From contig JAVBOM010000006.1 of NCBI GenBank assembly GCA_031550535.1, forward strand, positions 1 through 64,000: 64,000 bases of DNA, read 5' to 3'. Numbering within the stretch: position 1 is the stretch's first letter; the number at the start of each line of letters is the position of its first letter. This document shows positions 52,388 to 61,554 of this stretch, one piece after another. The translations under genes and the position numbers were made by a program. Under the pieces are notes generated by a model, which had not been told where the DNA came from, searched no databases, and worked only from the letters and a program-made list of their open reading frames with translations. This DNA is from Avichristensenella sp031550535. Its GTDB lineage: Bacteria; Bacillota; Clostridia; Christensenellales; Aristaeellaceae.

Positions 52388-53218
52388 TTACCCCTTCATC
52401 ATCGCGAACATGCCGCGCAGGAACGCCTTGACCTCCCCTTCCAGCGCGCGGGTGCAGCTCGCCATCTCCTTGTCCGATTTTTCCCCGTCGATGATGTCCT
52501 TCAGGCCGTTGTAATACGCCTGCCGGTACGCGGTGCCGATGTTGACCTTGCTGATGCCCATCCGGATCGCCCGGCGGATCTGCTCCTCGGGCACGTCGGT
52601 GCCGCCGTGCAGGGCCAGAGGAATATCCACGCGGCTGCGGATCGCCGCCAATCGGTCAAAGTCCAGCGCCGGGGTAGTCGGGTAATTGCCGTGCGCCGTG
52701 CCAATCGCGATGGCCAGCGTGTCCACCTCCGTACGCCTCACAAAATCTGCCGCCATCTCCGGGTCAGTGTAGTACGCCCGGTTGGTGTAGTCGTCCACAT
52801 TGGACGCCCTGCCAACGAACCCGAGCTCCCCTTCCACGTCCACATCCAGCGCGTGGGCCGCACGGACCACCTCGCTTGTCACCCGCACGTTGTCCTCATA
52901 CGCCAGGGACGAACCGTCGATCATCACGGAGGAGAGGCCGTACTTGATGGAGTGCAGCACTGTCTCAAACGTCTTGCCGTGGTCCATGATCAGCGCGACC
53001 TTTCCCTTAGACCGGCGCGCGAAGTTCAGCGCCATGCAGGTGAACATCGACGGATGCATGGACCCGTAGTAGTACATGCAGATCACTGGCTGATTCAGCT
53101 CTTCCCCGACCTCCGTCGCCCACTTGATACTCTCTACATTAAAAGAATCAAAAGCGACCACCGCTTCCCCGCGGGCCGCGGCTTCCCTTTCCAAAACACT
53201 TGCCTTATACAGTGCCAT
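52388..53218 (-). CDS. class II fructose-bisphosphate-type aldolase
   Basis: A 276-residue class II (zinc) aldolase of the FbaA/GatY/KbaY/IolJ family. Zinc and phosphate motifs are MDHGKTFE (around residues 78-85), GELGFVGR, AIGTAHGNYP and LALHGGTDVP, then KVNIGTAYRQA. The substrate could be fructose-1,6-, tagatose-1,6- or a 2-keto-deoxygluconate-type phosphate. AAGGAG precedes its ATG. It lies between the isomerase and the kinase, the usual order isomerase-aldolase-kinase of a ketose pathway. Confidence 0.92.
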   Translation of the reverse strand: MALYKASVLEREAAARGEAVVAFDSFNVESIKWATEVGEELNQPVICMYYYGSMHPSMFTCMALNFARRSKGKVALIMDHGKTFETVLHSIKYGLSSVMIDGSSLAYEDNVRVTSEVVRAAHALDVDVEGELGFVGRASNVDDYTNRAYYTDPEMAADFVRRTEVDTLAIAIGTAHGNYPTTPALDFDRLAAIRSRVDIPLALHGGTDVPEEQIRRAIRMGISKVNIGTAYRQAYYNGLKDIIDGEKSDKEMASCTRALEGEVKAFLRGMFAMMKG

Positions 53219-53276
53219 CGGTCATTCTCCTTGCTTGCTTGTCTGTCCAGCCGGGGCGTTCACGCGCAGGCCGTGC

Positions 53277-54659
53277 TCACGCGCGGTCTGCGTCCACGCC
53301 CCCAAAATACTTGCACGCTTCGTGCAGAATGCGCGCGTACTTGCCGTGCACGCAGGCGACGTGGTGGATGTACGGCCCATGGATGAACTTCTTCTCCCAC
53401 TTCACCCAGTCGTCCACCTCCACCCACAGGTATGTGCCCTTGGTCGGCGGGCCGTCGGTGCCGCGCGCCTCATCCGCGAAGAAGCTGTACTTGCCGCCGA
53501 TAGCGTCCAGCCGGGCGACCGTCACATCGCCGCCGCGAATCTCAAAGTTCCCCTGGCAGCGGACGATCGACGGCTGGCTGCCGTCCTTGGCCAACGAGCT
53601 GGGAAAGGGACCGCAGTGCCAGAGCAACTCGGCATTTTCGTTGTCCGGGTGCCGGACGGTCAGGTCCGCGAGGAAGCACGCACTCTCCCCGCGCGCGGCG
53701 GCTGTCACCAGCGCCTGCGTGATCGCGCCGAGGATGTCTGTCTCGCACGCGGTCGGGACGCCTTTGTCCGCTAGGTCGCCAAAGAGGAAGCATGGCGCGA
53801 CGCCCAGCTCGTATGAGAACGACCAGTTGCACTCCGCACACATCACATGGCAGTCAAACTGCCGCGCCAAATCCATGATCGCCAATTCGAGCGCCGCCAT
53901 GTTGACAAGCGCCTCCGCCTCCATCGCCTGGCAGTTCGCCTTTGTACCGTACTCCGCCACGAGCGTCTCCACGTCCGCGCGGCGTTCGGCTAAGATCTGC
54001 TTGACCCGCTGCATGACCTCCACATGCAGGATCGGCACCACCTCGATACCAAAACGCTCCATCAGCTCGCTCTCGTTGACCTTCACGCACATGAACTCCC
54101 GGGGCCGCAGGCAGATCTGGCCGATCCGGATGCCGGTCCACGCCTTGACCACGCACGCCGTCCGCACGAAATCCTCAAAGCCCCGGTCCAGGATCAAGTC
54201 GTCCAGCCAGCAGTTTTCAATGTAGGTAAATGGGACGCCCATCCGCTGCAGCGCCTTGCTGCTGACGAAAAGCCCGCATTGCGTGTCGGTATGCCGGTTC
54301 ACGAGGTCCTCGGGCGGCCTGTCGTCGCGCGGCCCCCAGAGCAGCACGGGTTTCCCCACCGCCTTGCCGAGCCGGCCGACGACCTCCTCCGCGCCGTAGT
54401 TGCAATGCGGCATAAACACCGCGTCCACTTCTTCCTGCCGGAATCTGCGGGCCACCTTTTCCACATCCATCGGGTCAAACAGGATGCCCTCGTCATTCAG
54501 CCAGTCGATATCCACCAGCTCGACGCCGCCGATGCGCTCGCAGAGGGCGTTCACGCGCTTCCGGATCAGGGCGCCGTTTTCCACCGCGTAACGCGGGTCC
54601 GGGAAGCCTACCCGGCGCGTCGGGGCGTACCCCAGTTTGATTTTGTGTGCTTCTTTCAT
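53277..54659 (-). CDS. L-fucose isomerase-like protein
   Basis: A 460-residue member of the fucose/arabinose isomerase superfamily. Visible blocks are DAVFMPHCNYGAEE (about 78-91), the ETD segment in TACETDILGAIT and the C-terminal NCSF-like WHCGPFPSSLA. Many relatives in carbohydrate clusters are annotated only as fucose-isomerase-like, because sugar specificity varies. The ATG at 54659 has GGGAGG before it; the longer frame lacks a site. It probably isomerises an aldose released by the cluster to a ketose for the kinase and aldolase. Confidence 0.83.
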   Translation of the reverse strand: MKEAHKIKLGYAPTRRVGFPDPRYAVENGALIRKRVNALCERIGGVELVDIDWLNDEGILFDPMDVEKVARRFRQEEVDAVFMPHCNYGAEEVVGRLGKAVGKPVLLWGPRDDRPPEDLVNRHTDTQCGLFVSSKALQRMGVPFTYIENCWLDDLILDRGFEDFVRTACVVKAWTGIRIGQICLRPREFMCVKVNESELMERFGIEVVPILHVEVMQRVKQILAERRADVETLVAEYGTKANCQAMEAEALVNMAALELAIMDLARQFDCHVMCAECNWSFSYELGVAPCFLFGDLADKGVPTACETDILGAITQALVTAAARGESACFLADLTVRHPDNENAELLWHCGPFPSSLAKDGSQPSIVRCQGNFEIRGGDVTVARLDAIGGKYSFFADEARGTDGPPTKGTYLWVEVDDWVKWEKKFIHGPYIHHVACVHGKYARILHEACKYFGGVDADRA

Positions 54660-54684
54660 CGCTTTTTCCTCCCGCCCCGGACCG

Positions 54685-55626
54685 TCAGCCGAAGATACGC
54701 CGCTGCGCCTCATCAATGGCCTTCAGGTCTGCGTCGCTCAGTTCCCACTCGCCCGCGCCCGCGTTCTGGGCGATCTGCTCAGGCGTTTTCGCGCCGACGA
54801 GCGCGCTGGTCATATACGGCTGCTGCGCGACCCAGTTGATCGACACCTGGGACACGGGCTTGCCGTACTTCTCCGCCATCTGCCGGAGCAGCGCCTGCAG
54901 CTCCATGAACTTGCTGAACATCGGCTCCTCAAAGTAATGATAGAAGTTCTTGCGCATGTCGCCCTGGCCGAACTGCGGGGGCTTGGTGTATTTGCCGCTC
55001 AGCAGGCCGCCGTCCAGCGACCCGAACGACAGCACGCCGATGTTGTGCTGGTGGCTCGCTTTAATATAACCCTCATCCGCGCGGGACAGGAGCGAGTAGC
55101 GCGGCTGGATGGAATCGATGGTCGCGTACTTGCCCGCCTCGGCCGTCAGCGCCGTATCGAAGTTTGACACGCCGATGTAGCGGATCTTGCCTGCCTTTTG
55201 CTGCTTGCGCAGCTCCTCCATGGTGACTTCCAGCGGTGTCTCCGGATCGGGCTTGTGGATCTGGTACAGGTCGATCACATCCACGCCGATGCGCCGGAGC
55301 GAATCGTCCAATTCCTTGCGGATGGCGATGGGCCGCAGGTCGTTGCAGAACGTATCGGCGAAGTTTCGGTACAGGCCGCACTTTGTCGCCACCACCACCT
55401 TGTCCCGCCGTCCGGCGATGGCCTTGCCCATGACCTCCTCGGCGTGGCCGTTGCCGTAGCACGGTGCCGAATCGATCAGGTTGATGCCGTGGTCTATCGC
55501 GCATTGGATCGTCGCGATGGAGTCCTTGTCATCCACGCCGCCCCAGAACTGGTTGCTCATCGGCCATGTGCCGAGGCTCACCACCGAAACGTTCAAGTCC
55601 GTGGTCCCTAATTTTTTATAGCGCAT
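54685..55626 (-). CDS. aldo/keto reductase
   Basis: A 313-residue aldo/keto reductase with the tetrad in place: the aspartate in LIDSAPCYGNG with its tyrosine, the lysine in VVATKCG, and the histidine in YQIHKPDPE. The C-terminal NADP-binding part includes VGAKTPEQIAQNAG. It belongs to the YajO/Tas-like group. In sugar clusters these reduce aldehydes or keto sugars, or oxidise sugars. AAGGGA precedes the ATG. It lies 40 bases after a permease gene, so it is in the same transcript. Confidence 0.92.
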   Translation of the reverse strand: MRYKKLGTTDLNVSVVSLGTWPMSNQFWGGVDDKDSIATIQCAIDHGINLIDSAPCYGNGHAEEVMGKAIAGRRDKVVVATKCGLYRNFADTFCNDLRPIAIRKELDDSLRRIGVDVIDLYQIHKPDPETPLEVTMEELRKQQKAGKIRYIGVSNFDTALTAEAGKYATIDSIQPRYSLLSRADEGYIKASHQHNIGVLSFGSLDGGLLSGKYTKPPQFGQGDMRKNFYHYFEEPMFSKFMELQALLRQMAEKYGKPVSQVSINWVAQQPYMTSALVGAKTPEQIAQNAGAGEWELSDADLKAIDEAQRRIFG

Positions 55627-55665
55627 AACGTTTTTCCCTTCTCTGTGTCGAATAGAGCCTTCCCC

Positions 55666-56583
55666 CTACCCCTTGACCGAGCCGATCATGATGCCCGTGA
55701 TAAAGTACCGCTGGGCAAACGGGTAGATGATCAGCATGGGCACGGCGGAGATGATGATCGTCGCGTAGCGCACCTTAACCGTCGTCAGGCCGATGTCCGT
55801 ATAGGAACTGGCCACCTGCGCGGTGGCGGACTTGAAAAAGTCGCTCATCACCATGTTGCGCAGCACCTGCCCGAGCGACCACATGCGGCTGTCCTGGATG
55901 TACATGACCGACGAGAAGTAGTCGTTCCAGCGGCCGACCGCCGTAAACAGCGCAATGGTCGCGAGCACCGGCTTGGACAGCGGCAGCACGATCCGCCAGA
56001 AAACTGTCAGGTGCGACGCGCCGTCGATGAACGCGGATTCCTCCACCTCGTCCGGCAGATTCCGAAAGAAATTCATCATCAGGAACACGTTGTAGCCAGA
56101 CACGAGCACCGGCAGGATCAGCGCCCAGTAGGTGTTCATCAGCTTCAGGTTCTTCACCAATAGGTAAGACGGGATCATGCCGCCGGAGAACAGCATGGTG
56201 AAAAACACCAGGAACGTCAGCAGCCGGTTTCCGTCCAGGTACCGCTTCGTCAGCGGGTAAGCCGTCATGGCCGTCAGGAGCGTCCCCCACAGCACCGAGG
56301 CGGCCGTCACAATTGTCGAGACGCGGAAACCCGACAGCACCAGCGTCGTGGGGTGCGTGATCAGCACCTTGTACGCGCTGATGTCAAACCCGCGCAGCCA
56401 GAAGTAGAAGCCGGTCGTGGGCTTGTACACCGTGTCGCTGAGCGAGTACATCAGCGTGTGCCAGAACGGGGCGATAAAAATGACCACGAGAAAAGCCATG
56501 ACGAGCAGGTTGACCACCTCAAACACGCGCTCGCCCACACTGCGCTTGATGGCGTTGGGCTTAATCACCGGATGACCATGCAT
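55666..56583 (-). CDS. sugar ABC permease, LplC/CarB type
   Basis: A 305-residue permease with six predicted membrane segments. The EAA loop is DEVEESAFIDGASHLTVFWRIVLPLS and the C-terminus QRYFITGIMIGSVKG is the LplC hallmark. The ATG is behind GGAGGG. It pairs with the gene upstream. Confidence 0.93.
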   Translation of the reverse strand: MHGHPVIKPNAIKRSVGERVFEVVNLLVMAFLVVIFIAPFWHTLMYSLSDTVYKPTTGFYFWLRGFDISAYKVLITHPTTLVLSGFRVSTIVTAASVLWGTLLTAMTAYPLTKRYLDGNRLLTFLVFFTMLFSGGMIPSYLLVKNLKLMNTYWALILPVLVSGYNVFLMMNFFRNLPDEVEESAFIDGASHLTVFWRIVLPLSKPVLATIALFTAVGRWNDYFSSVMYIQDSRMWSLGQVLRNMVMSDFFKSATAQVASSYTDIGLTTVKVRYATIIISAVPMLIIYPFAQRYFITGIMIGSVKG

Positions 56584-56601
56584 GGCGCCGCCCTCCTACT
56601 A

Positions 56602-57555
56602 TCAGAATAGGTAGTGCTCGTTGTCCGTCACCCGCTTGCTCAGGAAGTTCGCACCGATAACCAGCAGCATGCCGACGATGGACTTGAAGAACTGGGCGGC
56701 GGAGGTCAGACTGTAGCTTGACTCCACGATGCCCCGGCGGTAGATGTACGTATCCAGGATGTCACCGGACTTGTACACCAGCGGATTGTAGAACAGCAGC
56801 ACCTGCTCAAACCCTGCTTCCAGCACGCGCCCCATGTTCAGGATCAGCAGCACGATCACCACGCCGGAAATGCCAGGCAGCGTGATGTGCCAGATCTGTC
56901 GGAAGCGCTTGGCGCCGTCCATCATCGCGGCCTCGTACAGTTCGGGGTTGACGGACGTGATCGCCGCCAGGTAGATGATGGCATTGTACCCAATGTTCTT
57001 GTACACGTCTGTCGCCACCAGCATGGTGGGAAACCACTTGTTGGACGCGAAGAAATCAATCGGCATGATGCCAACGGATTTGAGGGCCAGGGAGACGATG
57101 CCATCCGTCGTGTTAAAGAACATCATCGTGAAGCTGTACATGACCACCCAGGAAATGAAGTACGGCAAATACGACACCGTCTGCACGACGCGCTTCACCT
57201 TTGTCTGGCGCAACTCGTTCAGCAGCAGCGCCAGCAGCACCGGCGCGGGAAAGCCGACCGCGATCTTGTACAGGCTGAGGGTAAGTGTGTTGCCCAGAAT
57301 CTGCCAGAAGTTTGTCGCGAAGAAAAGCTGGTCAAAGTACGACAACCCCGCCCATGAGCTTTTGGCAATGCCCTTGAACACGCTGAAGTCCTTGAAAGCG
57401 ATGACAAGCCCGTACATGGGTACATAGCGGAAAATCACAAAGTAGATCACACCGGGGAACAGCAATAGATACAGATACCGATTGCGCAGCACGCGCTTCG
57501 CAAGCGGCAGCGCGCCCTTTGCGCCTGACTCCAGTTTCGCGGACCGTGCACTCAT
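56602..57555 (-). CDS. sugar ABC permease, LplB type
   Basis: A 317-residue permease with TM1 at LYLLLFPGVIYFVIF, the VVQTVSYLPYFISW block, EAA loop YEAAMMDGAKRFRQIWHITLPGIS and a C-terminus FLSKRVTDNEHYLF. The ATG at 57555 follows a GTG codon; AGGTGG lies six bases upstream of that ATG. The family normally ends VTDNSLF, and here the sequence ends NEHYLF. Confidence 0.93.
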   Translation of the reverse strand: MSARSAKLESGAKGALPLAKRVLRNRYLYLLLFPGVIYFVIFRYVPMYGLVIAFKDFSVFKGIAKSSWAGLSYFDQLFFATNFWQILGNTLTLSLYKIAVGFPAPVLLALLLNELRQTKVKRVVQTVSYLPYFISWVVMYSFTMMFFNTTDGIVSLALKSVGIMPIDFFASNKWFPTMLVATDVYKNIGYNAIIYLAAITSVNPELYEAAMMDGAKRFRQIWHITLPGISGVVIVLLILNMGRVLEAGFEQVLLFYNPLVYKSGDILDTYIYRRGIVESSYSLTSAAQFFKSIVGMLLVIGANFLSKRVTDNEHYLF

Positions 57556-57601
57556 CACAACCCACCTGCTTTGCTGAGGATGATTATCCTGCGCCGTGCG
57601 G

Positions 57602-58681
57602 CTAAAACTTTACCAACTCTCCGGTGCGCGCCGACGCGTAAATTCCGTCGATGAGGCGCATGATCGTGACCCCTTCCTCAGGCGGAATGCGGTCCGGGTG
57701 CGCGCCCGTCCTGATGCAATGGACAAAGTGTTTGAACTCGTTCATCAGGTACGGCGTGTGCGGCGCGTAAATCTTCGGCTCCACGTCCACGAGCAGGCCC
57801 GCCGCGCTGGTGAAGACCTTAAATACGTCGCCGGAGTTCTTTTGCTCGAACTTGACGCCCCCCTTAGTGCCGTATAGCTCGTAGAAGAATCGCTCCTCGG
57901 CGGTGTTCGTCACGAACCCGTGCTCGATCATCATCGACAGGCCGTTGTCGAACTCCGCGAACGCGACCGCGAGGTCCTCGATGGGATACTTGACCTCCGG
58001 CGGAATTCCGTAGCCGGGGCAGACGTACAGCGGGTTTCGCACCAGGTCGTTCAGGAACTTCTGGTACGTGCGCGCCTTGACGGAAACCGGGTTGGGGTAC
58101 CCGGCAAAGTGCAGCGCCAGATCGATCGCGTGGGGGCCGGTGTCGATCAGCGGGCCGCCGCCACAGATGCCGAGATCCGTGTAGTGGTCGATGTTGTGCG
58201 GCGTGATCTTGCGCTGCGTCCATCCGCACTTGGCGAAGTAGATGTCGCCCATGCCGCCCTCGTCGATGTACCGTTTCAGGAACTGCGACTCCGGCAGGAA
58301 CCGGTTCTGCAGGCCAACCATCAGCTTTTTGCCCGTCTGGCGGGACACATCCAGCATTTCCTGCGCGAGGTCGCCGGTCATGGCCATCGGCTTTTCGCAG
58401 TGTACGTGCTTGCCCGCCTTCAGCGCCTCGATCGTGACCGGGTTGTGCAGGTGGTTCGGCAGGCACACGCTGACGAAGTCAATGTCCTTGTCCGCGATGA
58501 GCTGATGCAGGTCTTGGTACTGCCGGGGGATGTTATACCGGCGCGACTTATCGTCCATCTTTTCCTGCACGAGGTCGCAGCAGGCGACGATCTCCACGTC
58601 GTCCTTCAGGACTGAATAGCCGTCCAGGTGCTTGGGGGAAATATTGCCGACCCCGATGATGCCGTATTTGAGCTTGCTCAT
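57602..58681 (-). CDS. Gfo/Idh/MocA-family oxidoreductase
   Basis: A 359-residue NAD(P)-dependent oxidoreductase. The N-terminal Rossmann fold has GIIGVGNISPKH (7-18) and the family motif HCEKPMA; the catalytic histidine region is LIDTGPHAIDLALH. The ATG at 58681 fixes the Rossmann start; ribosome site weak (AAGGATG). It sits between the binding-protein gene and the permeases, which is unusual for a transporter operon and implies the transported sugar is oxidised early. Myo-inositol or amino-sugar dehydrogenation are the usual roles in this family. Confidence 0.9.
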   Translation of the reverse strand: MSKLKYGIIGVGNISPKHLDGYSVLKDDVEIVACCDLVQEKMDDKSRRYNIPRQYQDLHQLIADKDIDFVSVCLPNHLHNPVTIEALKAGKHVHCEKPMAMTGDLAQEMLDVSRQTGKKLMVGLQNRFLPESQFLKRYIDEGGMGDIYFAKCGWTQRKITPHNIDHYTDLGICGGGPLIDTGPHAIDLALHFAGYPNPVSVKARTYQKFLNDLVRNPLYVCPGYGIPPEVKYPIEDLAVAFAEFDNGLSMMIEHGFVTNTAEERFFYELYGTKGGVKFEQKNSGDVFKVFTSAAGLLVDVEPKIYAPHTPYLMNEFKHFVHCIRTGAHPDRIPPEEGVTIMRLIDGIYASARTGELVKF

Positions 58682-58742
58682 GGACTCACGTTCATCCTTT
58701 CGGTTGATGGGGTTCCGGTTGACGCGGGGGTATTTTGAGGAA

Positions 58743-58777
58743 GGGGGCTTGCCGGCGAAGTGGCCGGCAAGTCCCCC
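58743..58777 (-). terminator. intercistronic stem-loop after the binding-protein gene
   Basis: Arms GGGGG, CTTGCCGGC and GCCGGCAAG, CCCCC pair around a 6-base loop; a 14-15 bp stem without a U run, between the SBP and Gfo/Idh/MocA genes. Confidence 0.7.
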
Positions 58778-58784
58778 AAGGCTT

Positions 58785-60356
58785 TTACTGCGCGAGCAGG
58801 CTGCCGAAGGTCGTCTCCACGAACGCGTTAAACGCTTCACGATCCTCCGCCGACCGCTGGTACAGCGCCGACATTTCCTCCTCAAGCTGGGTGCCGCCGC
58901 GCTTGTAGTAGTCGCTGACGAACGTGTCAAAGTAGGAGATGTCCTCCTGCCCGGTGATGATGGACCAGAACGCGTAGTCGCGCATGGAGAGCAGGTCGGA
59001 GTAGTACTTGTTGTACTGCGGTCGGGATGCCGCCGCGGACGGGAAGAAAATGCGCTCGCGCATCGCCTTGCTCGTCTCCGCGATGTTGTTGACGCAGGTA
59101 AGAGCGTACTCCCCGTACTCCATGTTCGCCTCGTCCTTGCGATTGAAGAACAAGCCGGGGATGCCGATACCCTTCATCTCGCGCGCCTCGCCGATGGCCA
59201 GGAGCTTCGCGGAGCCGTCCTCATTGCGAACGTAGTCCACGCCCTCCTCGCCAAAGGTGCGGAACTGGTAGTTGTCATACTCGATGGCCTCGCAGACGAA
59301 CTTGACGACCTCGGCGGGGTACTCGCAGTTGGTCGTCACCGCAAAGCGCAGGGCGTTGGTCGTGTCCTCCGGCTTGTCCGCGGCAAAGCCGTCCGGGCCC
59401 TTGAGTGGCTGAAGCCATTCCATCTGCAGCGTCGGGTCCGCCTCAAACAGCGGCAGAAGCGGCGCGCACCGGCTGCTCAGGCACCAGACGGTGAAGTACG
59501 TGGATCCGGCCTTGTTCTCAGCATACGCCTGGAACTGGTTCTTGCCGCCCACCACCAGGTTGGGGTCAATGCAGCCCTCGGCGTACAGGTCGCGCAGCAG
59601 CGCAAGCGATTCCTTGCACTCGGGCATGACGGAACCCCACTTCACGGTGCCGTTCTCCTGGATCATGTAGCGCGCTGGGTCCACGCCGTACGCGGAGAAG
59701 AACGGGTACAGGTGCAGCAGGTCATTTTTTACGCCCGTCACGCCGTACGTGTCGTCCACGCCGTTCCCGTCCGGGTCTTCTTTAGTGCAGCGGCGGATGA
59801 AATCAACATACTCGTCCAGCGTCTCAATCTTGTCAATGCCGAGCGCCTCGCGGTACGCCTTGCGGACGAGGAGCACGTTGTTTCCCGCCTCCGACACGTC
59901 CGAGGGGATCGAGTAGATCTTGCCGTCCGCGCCGTAGCAGCCGAAGATCGGGTCCAGGTTGTACATCTCTTTGTAGTACGTCAGCAGTTCCTTGCCGTAT
60001 TCCTGCAGGTAAGGCGTCAGGTCCACGATCAGCCCGGCCTCTTCCCACTCGGTGTATTCCTTGGTGGCTGTCGTGCTGTACACGATGCAGTCGGGCATGG
60101 TGCTCGGGTCGCTCATCAGAAGGTTCAGCTGCGTTGCCCCCTCGGGACGCGTCACCTGATCGCCCAAGGAGATCCACTCGATTTCCACGCCAAACCGGTC
60201 GTTCATCGCGTCAATCCAGGGCGCCTCGGGGTTGGTCAGCGGGTAGGTGGCGATGATCGAGAACTTGGGGCGCGCCGCGGTTTCCGCCGTGGCGACGCAT
60301 CCAAGCATCGAAGCGGCGAAGGCAAGCACCAGCGCCAGTGAGACCCATTTCTTCAT
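58785..60356 (-). CDS. extracellular sugar-binding protein (LplA-like)
   Basis: A 523-residue binding protein. The signal sequence is KKWVSLALVLAFAASMLGCVATA. The cysteine in MLGC is a partial lipobox, so a lipoprotein is possible. The mature part has ATYPLTNPEAPWIDAMNDRFGVEIEW, DCIVYS, and DPDGNGVDDTYG, the calcium-binding-like block seen in LplA relatives. It is the likely receptor for the sugar handled by the surrounding enzymes. It follows the second TIM-barrel gene after about 200 bases in which I see no gene. Confidence 0.9.
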   Translation of the reverse strand: MKKWVSLALVLAFAASMLGCVATAETAARPKFSIIATYPLTNPEAPWIDAMNDRFGVEIEWISLGDQVTRPEGATQLNLLMSDPSTMPDCIVYSTTATKEYTEWEEAGLIVDLTPYLQEYGKELLTYYKEMYNLDPIFGCYGADGKIYSIPSDVSEAGNNVLLVRKAYREALGIDKIETLDEYVDFIRRCTKEDPDGNGVDDTYGVTGVKNDLLHLYPFFSAYGVDPARYMIQENGTVKWGSVMPECKESLALLRDLYAEGCIDPNLVVGGKNQFQAYAENKAGSTYFTVWCLSSRCAPLLPLFEADPTLQMEWLQPLKGPDGFAADKPEDTTNALRFAVTTNCEYPAEVVKFVCEAIEYDNYQFRTFGEEGVDYVRNEDGSAKLLAIGEAREMKGIGIPGLFFNRKDEANMEYGEYALTCVNNIAETSKAMRERIFFPSAAASRPQYNKYYSDLLSMRDYAFWSIITGQEDISYFDTFVSDYYKRGGTQLEEEMSALYQRSAEDREAFNAFVETTFGSLLAQ

Positions 60357-60554
60357 GGACGGACCCTCCTTATTGTTTGTGGGAAACCTGTATCGCCTTT
60401 CGTAAGGCCCCTAGGGGCTGCCGGGGAGGGATGCCGCGATCGGCGGAGCGGGCGGCTGAAAGCGCATTGGCGCGTGGGAGGGGCCATTGCTTGCTGACCG
60501 GTTCTCTGCCGCCTTGCCTCGCTTCGCAAACGGCGCGCATCCCTGCGGCCGTCC

Positions 60555-61430
60555 CTAAAGCATAAACTGTTCCAGGTGCTTTTGCGCCAGCAAGAAGCCT
60601 TCCTTGCGTCGTTCGCCATCATACAGGTTGTCCTCATGCTCGACGAACACGGGACCGTCATATCGCGCGTCATAAAGGAGCTTAAACACCTGTCCCCAGT
60701 CGATGAGCCCGTACCCCGGCAGGCGGAAGCTGAAGGGCATGTCCCCGCCGCCGATCTTCCGGCCGATGTGGCCGTACCGGTAAAGCTTTTCGGCATCGAT
60801 CTCCGTGTCCTTCGCGTGCACGGAGAAGATGCGCGGCGCGTACTCCTTCAGCGCGCGCAGGTAATCGATACCAAGGTACACAAGGTGTGACGGATCGAAC
60901 TCCAGCCCGACCGCCTTGGACGGCACCGCGTCGAACAGCGCGTCCCACAGCTCCGGGCTGTAGCACATGCTTTCGGTTACCAGCGGGTAGCCGCCAAGGC
61001 CAGGGCAGTTTTCAAAGCACAGCTTTACGCCCTCGTCCTCGGCGACCTTGACGTACGCGGGCATCTCCCGGCGGAGCATCGCGAACCGCTCGGCGGGGCT
61101 CTGCTGCTTGTCCCCCATGGAACCAAAGGTGATCTTATCGCCGCCAAATCGCTTGAGCAACTTGATGAGCTTTTGGAAATAGGCGAACGTATCCCTGCGC
61201 TGCGCTTCATCCGCGCTGAGGATGCCAGTGTGGAAGTACGCGATGGAATCCAAGGTAACGCCGCTCCGCTTGAACGTGTCCTCCCAGCCCGCGATTTCCG
61301 CCTCGGTCATCGTGTCCAGGTCGAACGGCGTCCGCCCGCGCACCAGGATGCCTTCCACGCAGGCAAAGCCCGCTCTTCCTGCAAATTCAATCAGATCCTT
61401 GTCGAGAACGGTCATGATGCCAAGCTTCAT
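60555..61430 (-). CDS. TIM-barrel sugar isomerase/epimerase, 291 aa
   Basis: A xylose-isomerase-like TIM-barrel protein (AP2Ec family: IolE, IolI and related enzymes). Metal-site blocks are visible: the ENCPGLGG segment (Glu), EFDPSHLVYLGID (Asp and His), FSVHAKDTEI (His and Asp) and VFVEHEDNLYD (final Glu). The ATG at 61430 follows GGAGG; the longer frame is not needed. It probably isomerises, epimerises or dehydrates a keto or amino sugar in the cluster. Confidence 0.9.
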   Translation of the reverse strand: MKLGIMTVLDKDLIEFAGRAGFACVEGILVRGRTPFDLDTMTEAEIAGWEDTFKRSGVTLDSIAYFHTGILSADEAQRRDTFAYFQKLIKLLKRFGGDKITFGSMGDKQQSPAERFAMLRREMPAYVKVAEDEGVKLCFENCPGLGGYPLVTESMCYSPELWDALFDAVPSKAVGLEFDPSHLVYLGIDYLRALKEYAPRIFSVHAKDTEIDAEKLYRYGHIGRKIGGGDMPFSFRLPGYGLIDWGQVFKLLYDARYDGPVFVEHEDNLYDGERRKEGFLLAQKHLEQFML

Positions 61431-61554
61431 TATCTTTATACCTCCGTTCGCTGGCGCGCGTTTGAGGGGCGCGCCGTAGGGGATGTCGTGGCAGGATGGA
61501 AGAACGCCAAAGGGCTTCACACCTCAGCGTTTCCAATCCCTGCCGCTTCGTCCG